Assembly (NCBI RefSeq): GCF_946479885.1
Contig: NZ_CAMLHM010000059.1
Location: forward strand, 1-21,660
DNA: 21,660 nucleotides
Source: an uncultured Devosia sp.
Lineage (GTDB): Bacteria; Pseudomonadota; Alphaproteobacteria; Rhizobiales; Devosiaceae
Direction: 5' to 3'
The notes beneath the pieces are model-generated. The model ran no database searches, was not told the DNA's origin, and was given only the letters and a program-made list of their open reading frames with translations. The first letter of the stretch is position 1, and every line of letters begins with the position of its first letter. Shown here one piece after another: positions 1 to 7,849 of this stretch. The position numbers and the translations under genes were made by a program.

Positions 1-247
1 AGTTCATGCCGAACTGGAATTCCATGACGATGCCGGTGGCGACGCCCATGGCGAAATTGACGCCGAACAGCGTGCCCCAGAACAGTGTCGCCTTGCGCCA
101 CACCTCGCGCCCGGTCATCACATAGGTGCTTTCCATGATGGCCATCATCACGGAGAGGCCAATGGTCAGCGGGACGAAGATGAAATGGTACATGGCGGTG
201 GCGGCGAATTGCCACCGCGAGAGTTCGACAACAGTCATGTCGATCAT
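1..247 (-). CDS. cydA: Cytochrome bd ubiquinol oxidase subunit I, N-terminal part (runs off the window)
   Basis: The first 82 codons of cytochrome bd subunit I are present, and the rest lies beyond the left edge. The family is an inner-membrane quinol oxidase that reduces O2 to water with high affinity. The N-terminus [20 protein letters not shown] is the canonical CydA first helix. Its His (about residue 21) corresponds to the conserved haem-ligating histidine of the first helix, and [10 protein letters not shown] follows as expected. The cyanide-insensitive CioA type has a different start, so the bd-I type is favoured. I chose ATG at 247, which has AAAAGGG about 8 bases upstream. A second in-frame ATG at 238 is possible. 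The gene diverges from cydDC, whose products are needed to assemble this oxidase, and a perfect Fnr box lies 84 bases upstream. Confidence 0.93.
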   Translation of the reverse strand, partial: MIDMTVVELSRWQFAATAMYHFIFVPLTIGLSVMMAIMESTYVMTGREVWRKATLFWGTLFGVNFAMGVATGIVMEFQFGMN

Positions 248-302
248 GGCGATACTGCCCTTTTGGCTGGCAGCGCCCCGAGTCGGCGCCGTCACTGCGC
301 AC

Positions 303-344
303 TCTATGCGACACCAGACTTGCCCATGCCTTGATTCAGATCAA
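303..344 (-). promoter_or_regulatory. Predicted Fnr-activated (class II) promoter of cydA
   Basis: Read on the minus strand, the Fnr box centred at 337.5 is followed by CATAGA at 308-303. The hexamer centre is 32 bases from the box centre, the spacing expected when Fnr binds at about -41.5. The -10 match is only moderate (A, T, A at positions 2 to 4). This is inferred from spacing. Confidence 0.5.
331..344. promoter_or_regulatory. Fnr/FixK box (anaerobox) between cydA and cydDC
   Basis: TTGATTCAGATCAA is a perfect TTGAT-N4-ATCAA palindrome, the consensus for Fnr/FixK/FnrN proteins. It lies between the divergent cydA and cydD genes, which are known members of such regulons in related bacteria. 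A gene for an Fnr-type protein is 3.7 kb away at 4065-4781. Confidence 0.85.
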
Positions 345-371
345 GGGCTGTGGGGGACTGAAGGGTATATG
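331..371 (+). promoter_or_regulatory. Predicted Fnr-activated promoter of cydDC
   Basis: On the plus strand the same box is followed by TATATG at 366-371, whose centre is 31 bases from the box centre, within one base of class II spacing. Transcription would start near 378, so the palindromic repeat at 382-450 would fill most of the 5' untranslated leader. Confidence 0.5.
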
Positions 372-381
372 CATCGGCAGA

Positions 382-450
382 CCTCATCCTGAGCGTTTCG
401 AAGGACGAGGTCGTGGCACGCCCTCGTGGTTCGACGGGCTCACCATGAGG
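382..450 (+). repeat. REP-like palindromic element, family A, copy 1
   Basis: The element has two imperfect half-units facing each other: CCTCATCCTGAGC...TCGAAGGACGAGG and CCTCGTGGTTCGACGGGCTC ending ACCATGAGG. The same two halves occur in inverted order at 3962-4046 and rearranged at 16781-16895. It lies in the cydD leader, and its final ATGAGG contains the best start codon for cydD. Such elements are usually moved by RAYT-type transposases in trans, and none is seen here. Confidence 0.85.
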
Positions 451-2250
451 GCTACTTTGGCGACCAACCGCGATACAGACCGCAAGAACGGCAAGACGCT
501 GACCGCCCTCCGCCGCCATGCCGGCCCGGCGCTGTGGATCGCCATTGGCGCTCCCCTGCTCGGCGGCGCCTTGCTGGTGTGGCAGGCCTGGAGCCTGGCG
601 GCCGTGCTTGGCCGCGCCATCGAGGAAGGCGCCCCGCTCGACACGCTGGCGCCGGGCGTGGCGCTGATCCTGGGCCTGCTCATCGTCCGCGCGGCATTGG
701 GTGCCATCGGCGAACGGGCGGGGAGCAGCGCGGCCGAAGCGATCAAGCTCCAGCTCCGCACCACGCTGTTCGCGCAGTTGCTGGCCCGCTCGCCGCGCAG
801 CGCTGAGCAGCCGCAGTCCGGCGCGGCGTCGGCCGCCATCGTCGACCAGGTCGAGGCGCTCGATGGCTTCTTTGCCCGTTACCTGCCGGCCATGATCCAG
901 GCCAGCGTCCTGCCGATCGCCTTCGGCGCCATCATCCTGCCGCTCGATTGGCTGGCCGGATTGCTGTTTCTCGTGACGGCGCCGCTGATCCCGGTCTTCA
1001 TGGCTCTGGCCGGCTGGGGGGCGCAGCATGCCACCAACAAACAGGCCCGCGCGCTGAGCCTGCTCAGCGGCCGCTTTGCCGATCGGCTGCGGGGCCTGCT
1101 CACGCTCAAGCTGTTCGGGCGCGCGGCAGCGGAAACCTCGGGCATAGTCGCGGCCAGCGACGAGCTGCGCCGCCGCACCCTGCGCGTGCTGCGCATCGCC
1201 TTCCTGTCGTCGGCCGTGCTCGAATTCTTTGCCGCGCTGGGCGTCGCCGGGGTCGCGCTCTATGTGGGGCTGACCTTCATCGACTATCTCCACCTGCGCA
1301 CCACGCCGATGAGCCTCGAGCTTGGCCTGTTCCTGCTGCTGATGGCGCCCGAGGTCTATAACCCGCTGCGCCTGCTCGCGGCGCATTATCACGACCGGGC
1401 TGCCGCCAAGGCCGCCATTGGCGAGATCGAAGCGCAGCTCTCCTCACCTCTCCCTCTGGCGGAGAGGTCGACCCCCTTGGGTCGGGTGAGGGGGTCGACC
1501 TCACCCGCCGACTTCGCCATCGACCGCTCCCCCGAAGGGAGAGGTGAAGCGCGCGGACCACTTGGCCTCACCCTGACCAATCTCACGCTGCGCACGCCCG
1601 ACAGCGCCCGCGTCATCCTTGCTGGTGCCGACCTCGCCATTGCCCCCGGCGAACACATTGCCATCATGGGCCCCAGCGGCATCGGCAAGTCGACCCTGCT
1701 GGAAGCCATTGCCAGGCTGCGCCTGCATGAAGGGTCGATCACGCTCGATCAGCGCCCGCTGGCCGACTGGCCGGAGGCCGAATTGCGCGGACGCGTCACC
1801 ATGCTGGGCCAGAAGCCGCGTATCTTTGCCGGCTCCATGGCGCACAATATTGGCCTGGCGCGTCCCGGCGCCTCGATCGCCGATATCAGGCGCGCCGCGG
1901 AACTGGCCCATGCTACGGGCTTCGCCGACGCGCTGCCCGAGGGTCTCGATACCCGGCTTGGCGAAGGCGGGCTGGGCCTATCCGGCGGGCAGTCACAGCG
2001 CATCGCCCTGGCGCGCATCTACCTGCGCGATGCCGGCCTGATCCTGCTCGACGAACCCACCGCCCATCTCGATGCCGAGCTCGAACAGGCGGTGCTGGAC
2101 GATCTCCGGCACTATGCCCGCGGCCGTACGCTTGTCATCTCCACCCATTCCCTCGCGGTCGCCGCATGCATGGACAAGGCCTGGCGCATTGCCGGGGAGT
2201 GCCTGCTGCCCACGCCGCTGCCGAAGCGCGACGGCAGGAGCGTTGCATGA
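445..2250 (+). CDS. cydD: CydD, ATP-binding/permease half of the CydDC exporter
   Basis: This is a half-size ABC exporter subunit. CydDC is required to assemble cytochrome bd. It has been reported to move cysteine and glutathione to the periplasm and, more recently, to handle haem. The hydrophobic transmembrane domain covers about residues 25-325. The nucleotide-binding domain begins near residue 373, with Walker A GPSGIGKST (409-417), signature LSGGQ (512-516) and Walker B LILLDEP (532-538). The cydC start overlaps its stop by four bases (ATGA). The start is uncertain: ATG 445 lies inside a repeat and lacks a clear Shine-Dalgarno, and TTG 457 is an alternative. Residues about 333-369, between the two domains, are encoded by a palindromic repeat (see 1442-1549). 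At 601 residues it is slightly longer than the E. coli protein (588). Confidence 0.93.
   Translation: MRATLATNRDTDRKNGKTLTALRRHAGPALWIAIGAPLLGGALLVWQAWSLAAVLGRAIEEGAPLDTLAPGVALILGLLIVRAALGAIGERAGSSAAEAIKLQLRTTLFAQLLARSPRSAEQPQSGAASAAIVDQVEALDGFFARYLPAMIQASVLPIAFGAIILPLDWLAGLLFLVTAPLIPVFMALAGWGAQHATNKQARALSLLSGRFADRLRGLLTLKLFGRAAAETSGIVAASDELRRRTLRVLRIAFLSSAVLEFFAALGVAGVALYVGLTFIDYLHLRTTPMSLELGLFLLLMAPEVYNPLRLLAAHYHDRAAAKAAIGEIEAQLSSPLPLAERSTPLGRVRGSTSPADFAIDRSPEGRGEARGPLGLTLTNLTLRTPDSARVILAGADLAIAPGEHIAIMGPSGIGKSTLLEAIARLRLHEGSITLDQRPLADWPEAELRGRVTMLGQKPRIFAGSMAHNIGLARPGASIADIRRAAELAHATGFADALPEGLDTRLGEGGLGLSGGQSQRIALARIYLRDAGLILLDEPTAHLDAELEQAVLDDLRHYARGRTLVISTHSLAVAACMDKAWRIAGECLLPTPLPKRDGRSVA
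1442..1549 (+). repeat. Palindromic repeat (family B) inserted in frame within cydD
   Basis: Perfect 12-bp outer arms (TCACCTCTCCCT at 1444-1455 and its complement at 1536-1547) enclose perfect 11-bp inner arms (GGTCGACCCCC at 1466-1476 and 1490-1500). The first 54 bases match the sequence at 21607-21660 at about 49 positions, which identifies it as a dispersed element. The reading frame passes through it without a stop and joins the membrane domain to the ATPase domain. Confidence 0.85.
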
Positions 2251-3896
2251 AGTCCCTCCTCGCCTTCCGCAGCCTGTTTTTGACCCAGGCCAAGGGTTTC
2301 GGCCTGGCACTGCTGCTCTCACTGGTGGCGCTGGCCGCCGGCGTCGCCCTGCTCGGCACCTCGGGCTGGTTTATCACTGCCGCCGCCCTCACCAGCGCCG
2401 GCCTCGCCTTCAACCTCTTCGCGCCATCGGCACTGGTGCGTGGCTTCTCCTTCGTCCGCATCCTCGCCCGCTATGGCGAGCGTCTCAGCGGCCACGATGC
2501 GACGCTGCGCCTGCTCGCCGAGCTGCGCGGCTGGCTGTTTGCCCGCCTGTTTCCTCGCCTGCCGCTGGCGGATCGCGGCCTGCGCCATGGCGATCTCGTC
2601 AGCCGCCTCACCGGGGATGTCGATGCACTGGATACCGCGTTCCTCGTCGCCATCGGCCCGGTCATATCAGCGCTGGTGATTGGCGGAGCGTTGACTTGCG
2701 TGCTCGCCTGGCTGCTGCCGCCGGCCGCCCTGCTCTATGGCATCTGCTTTGCCCTGGCGGTCCTCGTGGTGCCCACCGCTCTCGTCTTCGTCAGCCGCCG
2801 GGCGGGCCGCGATGTGGTGACACGCGCTGCCGATGCGCGCGCCGCGGTGCTCGACGGCATCGACGGGCATGCCGACCTTACGGTCTTTGGCATATTGGAT
2901 GTGGCGCAGGCTGGGTTCGTCCACACTGCCCGCCACCTCGCGCAAGCCAGGCGTCGCCTGGCAAGCCTCGCCGCGGTGGCGGGCCTGGCCGTGCAGGTCC
3001 TCGCCGCCCTGGCGCTGGTCGGTACGCTCTGGCTGGGTCTGGCTGCGTTTACGACGGGCTCGATCGACGGCCCGGTTCTCGCTGGCTTGCTGCTGGCCGT
3101 TGCCGGCAGCTTCGAGGCCACCGCCGTCATCGTCCGCAGCGTGAGCAAGCTGACCACGGCCATGGCCGCCGCCGACCGCCTCGCCGCTATCGCCGACGCG
3201 CCGCCCACCGTCGTGGACCCATCAATGCCGGCGGCCTTGCCCAGCGGCACCACCCTGACCTTGACCGACGTCGCCTTCGGCTATGGCGGTCCGCCGGTTC
3301 TGGCCGGGCTCTATCTCACGGTGGCGCCAGGCGAACATGTCGCCATTGCCGGCCCGAGCGGCAGCGGCAAATCGAGCCTTCTGGCCCTGCTACTCCGCCT
3401 GGCCGATCCGCAGGCCGGGACCATCACCTTGGGCGGCGTGGGCCTGCCATCCCTCGCCCAGGCCGACATCCATGCCAGCATGGCCCTGCTCAGCCAGGAC
3501 AGCCCGCTCTTCCACGACACGATCCGCGCCAACCTGCTCATCGCTCGTCCCGATACCGACGACGCCGCACTGTGGTCGGCCCTCGCCGCGGCCGGCATCG
3601 AACCCTTCGTTCGCGCCCTGCCCCTGGGTCTTGGTACCCTGATCGGCGAAGGCGGGCGCACGGTCTCGGCCGGGCAGGCTCGTCGCCTGTGCCTCGCGCG
3701 GGTATTGCTGTCGCCGGCGGGGATATTGCTGCTGGACGAGCCGACGACCGGCCTCGACCGCGCCGCCGAAGTGGCCTTTTTCGAGACGCTGCATGTGGCA
3801 GCCGAAGGGCGCACCGTGATCGTGGTCACCCATGCGGCGATCCCGGAGGGGACGGTGGACCGGGTACTGGTGATGCGGGGTGGGAAATTGGGGTAA
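2247..3896 (+). CDS. cydC: CydC, partner half of the CydDC exporter
   Basis: This second half-transporter forms a heterodimer with CydD in the inner membrane. The membrane domain begins with the CydC-typical LLGTSGWFITAAAL (near residue 32) and continues to about residue 310. The ATPase domain has Walker A GPSGSGKSS (369-377), a signature reading VSAGQ (473-477) in place of the usual LSGGQ, and Walker B ILLLDEP (493-499). The start ATG 2247 overlaps the cydD stop and has AGGAG at 2237-2241, so the two are translationally coupled. The product is 549 residues, normal for the family. The Gly-to-Ala change in the signature may lower ATPase activity at one site, but heterodimeric exporters often have one degenerate site. 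Confidence 0.95.
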   Translation: MKSLLAFRSLFLTQAKGFGLALLLSLVALAAGVALLGTSGWFITAAALTSAGLAFNLFAPSALVRGFSFVRILARYGERLSGHDATLRLLAELRGWLFARLFPRLPLADRGLRHGDLVSRLTGDVDALDTAFLVAIGPVISALVIGGALTCVLAWLLPPAALLYGICFALAVLVVPTALVFVSRRAGRDVVTRAADARAAVLDGIDGHADLTVFGILDVAQAGFVHTARHLAQARRRLASLAAVAGLAVQVLAALALVGTLWLGLAAFTTGSIDGPVLAGLLLAVAGSFEATAVIVRSVSKLTTAMAAADRLAAIADAPPTVVDPSMPAALPSGTTLTLTDVAFGYGGPPVLAGLYLTVAPGEHVAIAGPSGSGKSSLLALLLRLADPQAGTITLGGVGLPSLAQADIHASMALLSQDSPLFHDTIRANLLIARPDTDDAALWSALAAAGIEPFVRALPLGLGTLIGEGGRTVSAGQARRLCLARVLLSPAGILLLDEPTTGLDRAAEVAFFETLHVAAEGRTVIVVTHAAIPEGTVDRVLVMRGGKLG

Positions 3897-3900
3897 GCGT

Positions 3901-3930
3901 TCTTCACCTCTCCCTTGGGGGAGCGGTGAG
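3901..3930. repeat. Short stem-loop related to family B
   Basis: TCACC-TCTCCC at 3904-3914 pairs with GGGAG-CGGTGA ending at 3929 around a short loop. The left arm matches the arms of the element in cydD. It sits five bases after the cydC stop and may also end the cydDC transcript, but no T-run follows. Confidence 0.6.
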
Positions 3931-3961
3931 AGGAGTCCCCCCCTCCCCGAAAGATAAAAGA

Positions 3962-4046
3962 CCTCATGGTGAGCCTGTCGAACCACGAGGTCGCTTGCAC
4001 CGGGCGCCCTGCCACGACCTCGTCCTTCGACAAGCTCAGGATGAGG
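3962..4046 (-). repeat. REP-like palindromic element, family A, copy 2 (inverted relative to copy 1)
   Basis: The reverse complement reads CCTCATCCTGAGCTTGTCGA...CGAGG then CCTCGTGGTTCGAC...CACCATGAGG. This is the same order as 382-450 with a longer spacer. It separates the convergent ends of cydC and the fnr-type gene, and with copy 1 forms an inverted pair around cydDC. Confidence 0.85.
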
Positions 4047-4064
4047 TCTACTGGAAGACGCAGC

Positions 4065-4781
4065 CTACCCGCACCGCACCCTCAACCTTGCCAAATCCGG
4101 CACCGACACATGCCGGTAATTCTCGATCTCCACCACCCCATCGGCCCGCAGCTTGCTCATCTGGCGGCTCACCGTTTCGATGGTGAGGCCGAGGAAGTCG
4201 CCGATATCGGCGCGGCTCAGCGGCAGGTCGAAGGTCGTCACCTCGCCCGTCGGATCGATGTGGCTGGCGATGAGATAGAGGAAGCTCGCCACCTTCTCGG
4301 CGGCGGTCTTGCGGCCCAGCGTCACCATCCAGTCGCGGGCCTCGTCGAGCTCGCGCAAGGTCTGCAGCATGATGCGATGTTCCAGCGCCGGGTTGTCGCG
4401 CATCAGTGCCTCCATCGCCGCCCTGGGCACCATGCAGAGATCGACATCGGATGCCGCCTCCGCGGTTACGCGGCTTTCGCTGGCGAACAGACGCCCCACC
4501 AGGTCGGGTGCGAATTGCAGCCCCACCACCTGGTGGCGGCCGTCCTCGAGCACCTTGGAGAGCTTCACCACCCCGCGCAGCACATTGCCATAGCTGGTGA
4601 TCGGTTCGGCATCGGCCAGCAATTCCTCGCCCGCTTGCCGGTGGACCCGTCGCGTGTGCCGCGACAGGGCCAGCAACTGTTCCGGCGACAGCGCGCCGCA
4701 AATGCCCTGATGGCGGGACTCGCAGCTCTGGCAGAGCACCGGGAGGTCGGAATTGTGGATATCGTTGCGGACGGGCTGCAT
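4065..4781 (-). CDS. Fnr/FnrN-type oxygen-sensing transcription regulator (Crp family)
   Basis: The 238-residue protein has an N-terminal cysteine cluster, C17-X2-C20-X7-C28 (CQSCESRHQGIC). A further cysteine (in VDLCMV, about residue 115) lies in the cyclic-nucleotide-like sensor domain. This is the set that binds an oxygen-labile 4Fe-4S cluster in Fnr and FnrN. The C-terminal helix-turn-helix reads LSRADIGDFLGLTIETVSRQ, with the E-SR recognition residues typical of regulators that bind TTGAT-N4-ATCAA. Start ATG 4781 has AGGAG 8 bases upstream. The gene converges on cydDC, and a perfect matching box lies between cydA and cydD, so control of both cyd operons is the natural inference. I do not assign fnrN, fnrL or fixK, since that needs a phylogeny. 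No clear Fnr box precedes this gene. Confidence 0.92.
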   Translation of the reverse strand: MQPVRNDIHNSDLPVLCQSCESRHQGICGALSPEQLLALSRHTRRVHRQAGEELLADAEPITSYGNVLRGVVKLSKVLEDGRHQVVGLQFAPDLVGRLFASESRVTAEAASDVDLCMVPRAAMEALMRDNPALEHRIMLQTLRELDEARDWMVTLGRKTAAEKVASFLYLIASHIDPTGEVTTFDLPLSRADIGDFLGLTIETVSRQMSKLRADGVVEIENYRHVSVPDLARLRVRCG

Positions 4782-4928
4782 CGCTTCGTCTCCTGGCGAT
4801 CAGGAGACAGGCCCGCCGCGTGCGGACGGGCTGTCGTCGCCTGACAGGCTCGATATAATGCCGCCCCGTCAAGCCTTTAAGCTGCGCAACTGTCGCAGCG
4901 CCAACCTGCCGCAGGCAGGGTACCCCCA

Positions 4929-5029
4929 CCTAACCTCCCCCTGAACAGGGGGAGGAACAGATCGAGCAGCGGGCATGATCTCGTCCAAACACGGAACGGA
5001 TTCCTCCCCCTGTTCAGGGGGAGGTTAGG
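4929..5029. repeat. Long inverted repeat with perfect 29-bp arms
   Basis: The segment 4929-4957 (CCTAACCTCCCCCTGAAC...) is the exact reverse complement of 5001-5029, around a 43-base loop. Each arm is also palindromic around CCCCCTGAACAGGGGG. It lies upstream of the copA promoter and downstream of nothing transcribed toward it, so a terminator role is not obvious. Confidence 0.9.
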
Positions 5030-5055
5030 AGGGGGTATTCTTCCTCCTCCCCCCC

Positions 5056-5118
5056 GCCATTCGGGCATAGCCTTCATGGCCTCCTCACCTAAAATCGCTC
5101 CACTGGAGCGATTTTGCC
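5056..5118 (+). repeat. Family D repeat, copy 1
   Basis: The unit begins GCCATTCGGGCATAGCC, passes TTCATGGCCTCCTC and ends in the perfect hairpin AAAATCGCTCC-ACT-GGAGCGATTTT (5091-5115). Related copies occur at about 8249-8316 and 13547-13617 in the same orientation. Confidence 0.8.
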
Positions 5119-5137
5119 GTTGGCCGGTTCGGAGCCC

Positions 5138-5168
5138 TTGACCTTCCCATGATTGGAAGGTCTATATG
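5138..5168 (+). promoter_or_regulatory. CueR-type copper-responsive promoter of copA
   Basis: TTGACC (5138-5143) and TATATG (5163-5168) are separated by 19 bases, the long spacer characteristic of MerR-family promoters. The spacer carries the dyad ACCTTCC-N7-GGAAGGT (5141-5161), which matches the CueR operator pattern. The cueR gene lies directly downstream of copA, so the operon is probably autoregulated. Confidence 0.9.
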
Positions 5169-5190
5169 CCTGAGGACGAGGTGAAACATC

Positions 5191-7440
5191 ATGAATGAAC
5201 ACGTCCATACCAAGCCCGTTTCCATCGACATCGAAGGCATGACCTGCGCCTCCTGCGTGGCGCGGGTGGAGAAATCCCTGCTCAAGGTGCCCGGTGTCAC
5301 GGCGGCGTCGGTCAACCTGGCCACCGAGCGCGCCACGGTCAGTGGCGGCGACGGCGATGCGCTGATCGCGGCCATTGCCAAGGCCGGCTACAAGGGCAGC
5401 CAGACGCCCGAGACCCACCATCACGCCCATGGCGGGCATCAGCATCACGACGAGGATGCGGCGATCCTGCGGCGCGATACCATAATCGCCGGCGTCCTGA
5501 CCCTGCCGCTCTTCGTGCTCGAAATGCTCAGCCATCTCTACATGCCGTTCCATATGTGGCTGACGTCCGTCGTGCCAACCAATGGGCTGTGGACGGCCTA
5601 CTTCGTCGCCGCCAGCATCGTGCTGTTCGTGCCCGGCTGGCGCTTCTTCAAGATCGGCATTCCCGCCCTCTTCCGTGGCGCGCCGGAAATGAACTCGCTG
5701 GTCGCGCTGGGCGCGGGCGCGGCCTATCTTTATTCGGTGGTCGCCACCTTCGCGCCGCAGCTGCTGCCCGAGGGTACGCGCTACATCTATTACGAGGCCG
5801 CCGCCGTCATCGTGACGCTGATCCTGGTCGGGCGCTGGCTCGAGGCTCTCGCCAAGGGCCGCACCGGCGAGGCCATCCAGCGGCTGGTGCGCGAGCAGGC
5901 CAAGACCGCCCGGGTGCAACGCGATGGCAAGGTCGTCGAGCTGCCGATCGAGCAGGTGGTGGCCGGTGATGTCATCCTAGTCCGCCCCGGCGAGAAGATC
6001 GCTGTCGATGGTGAAATCGTCGAGGGCGCCAGCCATATCGATGAATCGATGATCTCGGGCGAATCCCTGCCCGTGTCCAAAACCGTCGGCGCCAGCGTCA
6101 TCGGCGGCACGCTCAACACCTCGGGCAGCTTCAGCTTCCGGGCCACCAAGGTGGGCGGGGACACCATGCTGGCGCAGATCATCCGCATGGTCGAGGAGGC
6201 CCAGGGCGGCAAACTGCCGATCCAGGGCGTGGTCGACCAGATCACCGCCTGGTTCGTGCCTGCGGTCATTGCGCTGGCCATCGCCACCTTCGCGGTCTGG
6301 GCCATCTGGGGGCCGGAGCCGGCCTCGACCTTCGGCCTCGTCAATGCCGTCGCCGTGCTCATCATCGCCTGCCCCTGTGCCATGGGCCTGGCCACGCCGA
6401 CCTCGATCATGGTCGGCACCGGCCGTGCCGCCGAACTGGGTGTGCTGTTCCGCAAGAGCGAGGCGCTGCAGCAATTGCGCGACGCCAGGGTCGTGGCCTT
6501 CGACAAGACCGGCACCCTGACCCAGGGCAAGCCTGCCCTCACCGATCTCATTCTCGATGACGATTTCGAGCATGACGAGGTGCTGGCGCTGGTCGCCGCG
6601 GTCGAGGCGAAATCGGAGCATCCGATCGCTGCTGCCATCGTCGCTGCGGCGGAGAAGGCCGGGCTGGCGCTCGGCACGGTCACCGAATTCGAGGCCCATG
6701 CCGGCAATGGCGTCACCGCTCGTGTCGGTGGGCGCCTGGTGTCGGTCGGCTCGCAGCGTCACCTCGGGCATCTCGATTTCTCAGACTTTGCCGCTGATAT
6801 CGACAGGCTCGCCAGTGAGGGCAAGACGCCGGTCTTTGCCGCCATCGACGACAAGCTGGCCGCCGCCATTGTCGTCGCCGACACCATCAAGCCAACGAGC
6901 AAGGCGGTGATCGCGGCGCTGCACGCCCTGGGCCTCAAGACGGCAATGATCTCAGGCGACAACCGCCGCACGGCCGAAGCCATTGCCCGGCAACTGGGCA
7001 TCGACGAGGTCCGCGCCGAAGTGTTGCCCGCTGACAAGGTGGCGACACTCAAGGCACTGCGCCAGCTTGGCCCGGTGGCCTATGTCGGCGACGGCATCAA
7101 CGATGCGCCGGCCTTGGCCGAGGCCGATATCGGCATCGCTGTCGGTACCGGCACCGACGCCGCCATCGAAAGCGCCGACGTCGTGCTGCTCGGGGGTGAC
7201 CTCAAGGGCGTGCTCAATGCGCTCACCGTCAGCCGGGCAACCATGACCAATATCTGGCAGAACCTGTTCTGGGCCTTTGGCTACAACGTGTTGCTGATCC
7301 CCGTTGCCGCCGGTGCGCTCTTCCCCGCCTTCGGCATCCTGCTCAATCCGATGATCGGCGCCGGCGCCATGGCGCTGAGCTCGGTCTTCGTGGTCGGCAA
7401 CGCGCAGCGCCTGCGGGCGGTGAAAGGAGTAACCCCATGA
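5191..7440 (+). CDS. copA: Copper(I)-exporting P-type ATPase
   Basis: This P1B-1 ATPase moves Cu(I) out of the cytoplasm. The single N-terminal metal-binding domain has GMTCASC (C19, C22). A histidine-rich linker follows (seven His in residues 76-86). The catalytic motifs are in order: SGES (289-292, actuator), CPC in the membrane (394-396), DKTGT with phosphorylated D438, HP (477-478) in the nucleotide domain and GDGIND (633-638). The last helices carry FGYN and MALSS, the Cu(I)-selective residues. At 749 residues the length is typical for a one-domain enzyme. ATG 5191 has GAGGTG upstream, and its stop overlaps the cueR start (ATGA). Confidence 0.97.
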   Translation: MNEHVHTKPVSIDIEGMTCASCVARVEKSLLKVPGVTAASVNLATERATVSGGDGDALIAAIAKAGYKGSQTPETHHHAHGGHQHHDEDAAILRRDTIIAGVLTLPLFVLEMLSHLYMPFHMWLTSVVPTNGLWTAYFVAASIVLFVPGWRFFKIGIPALFRGAPEMNSLVALGAGAAYLYSVVATFAPQLLPEGTRYIYYEAAAVIVTLILVGRWLEALAKGRTGEAIQRLVREQAKTARVQRDGKVVELPIEQVVAGDVILVRPGEKIAVDGEIVEGASHIDESMISGESLPVSKTVGASVIGGTLNTSGSFSFRATKVGGDTMLAQIIRMVEEAQGGKLPIQGVVDQITAWFVPAVIALAIATFAVWAIWGPEPASTFGLVNAVAVLIIACPCAMGLATPTSIMVGTGRAAELGVLFRKSEALQQLRDARVVAFDKTGTLTQGKPALTDLILDDDFEHDEVLALVAAVEAKSEHPIAAAIVAAAEKAGLALGTVTEFEAHAGNGVTARVGGRLVSVGSQRHLGHLDFSDFAADIDRLASEGKTPVFAAIDDKLAAAIVVADTIKPTSKAVIAALHALGLKTAMISGDNRRTAEAIARQLGIDEVRAEVLPADKVATLKALRQLGPVAYVGDGINDAPALAEADIGIAVGTGTDAAIESADVVLLGGDLKGVLNALTVSRATMTNIWQNLFWAFGYNVLLIPVAAGALFPAFGILLNPMIGAGAMALSSVFVVGNAQRLRAVKGVTP

Positions 7441-7847
7441 ATATCGGCGAGGCCTCCAGCGCCACGGGCGTTTCGGCCAAGATGATCCGCTACTACGAAT
7501 CCATCGGCCTGATCCGCGCCCCACTGCGCACCGGCAGCAACTACCGGGTCTATGGCGAAGACGAAGTGCACGTGCTGCGCTTCGTCAAACGCGCGCGGAC
7601 CCTGGGCTTTTCAGTCGAGGAAACCGCCACCCTGCTCGGCCTCTGGCAGGACAAGAGCCGGGCCAGCGCCGAGGTCAAGGAGGTCGCCACCGGCCATATC
7701 ACCGCGCTCGAAACCAAGATCGCCGAGCTACAGGGCATGGTCAAAACCCTCAAGCACCTGGCCCATTGCTGCGGCGGCAACAACCGCCCCGATTGCCCCA
7801 TCCTCGACGACCTGGCCGGCGAGCACCCTATTTCGAAAGGACACTAG
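7437..7847 (+). CDS. cueR: Cu(I)-responsive MerR-family activator
   Basis: The 136-residue protein has the MerR-type winged helix at the N-terminus ([20 protein letters not shown]), a dimerisation coiled coil (about residues 72-108) and a C-terminal metal loop, [12 protein letters not shown]112 and C120 are separated by seven residues, as in E. coli CueR, so Cu(I), Ag(I) or Au(I) sensing is expected. C111 is an extra cysteine. ATG 7437 overlaps the copA stop and is preceded by AAGGAG. The matching operator is at 5138-5168. Rhizobial homologues are often called hmrR. Confidence 0.94.
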   Translation: MNIGEASSATGVSAKMIRYYESIGLIRAPLRTGSNYRVYGEDEVHVLRFVKRARTLGFSVEETATLLGLWQDKSRASAEVKEVATGHITALETKIAELQGMVKTLKHLAHCCGGNNRPDCPILDDLAGEHPISKGH

Positions 7848-7849
7848 AT

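Larger units (their letters stand above)
4782..5190. other. Gene-free stretch between the fnr-type gene and copA
   Basis: These 409 bases hold the fnr leader (4782-4925), a long inverted repeat (4929-5029), a family D repeat (about 5056-5118) and the copA promoter (5138-5168). The fnr leader has a duplicated AGGAGAC motif near its ribosome site and no convincing -35/-10 pair. I see no small gene. Confidence 0.7.

Noticed and set aside
331..333. TTG as a start for a longer CydD.
   Set aside because: It lies inside the Fnr box and upstream of the predicted transcription start, and the extra residues encode only the repeat.
2072..4186. A 704-codon open frame in another phase across cydD/cydC, and similar long frames at 10215-11816 and 8096-9283.
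   Set aside because: They are the by-product of high GC in well-identified genes. They are Arg/Pro/His-rich, have no recognisable domains and cover confidently assigned coding regions.
4850..4860. A plus-strand TATAAT as a promoter toward copA.
   Set aside because: No -35 lies at a usable distance, and the CueR-type promoter at 5138-5168 explains copA.
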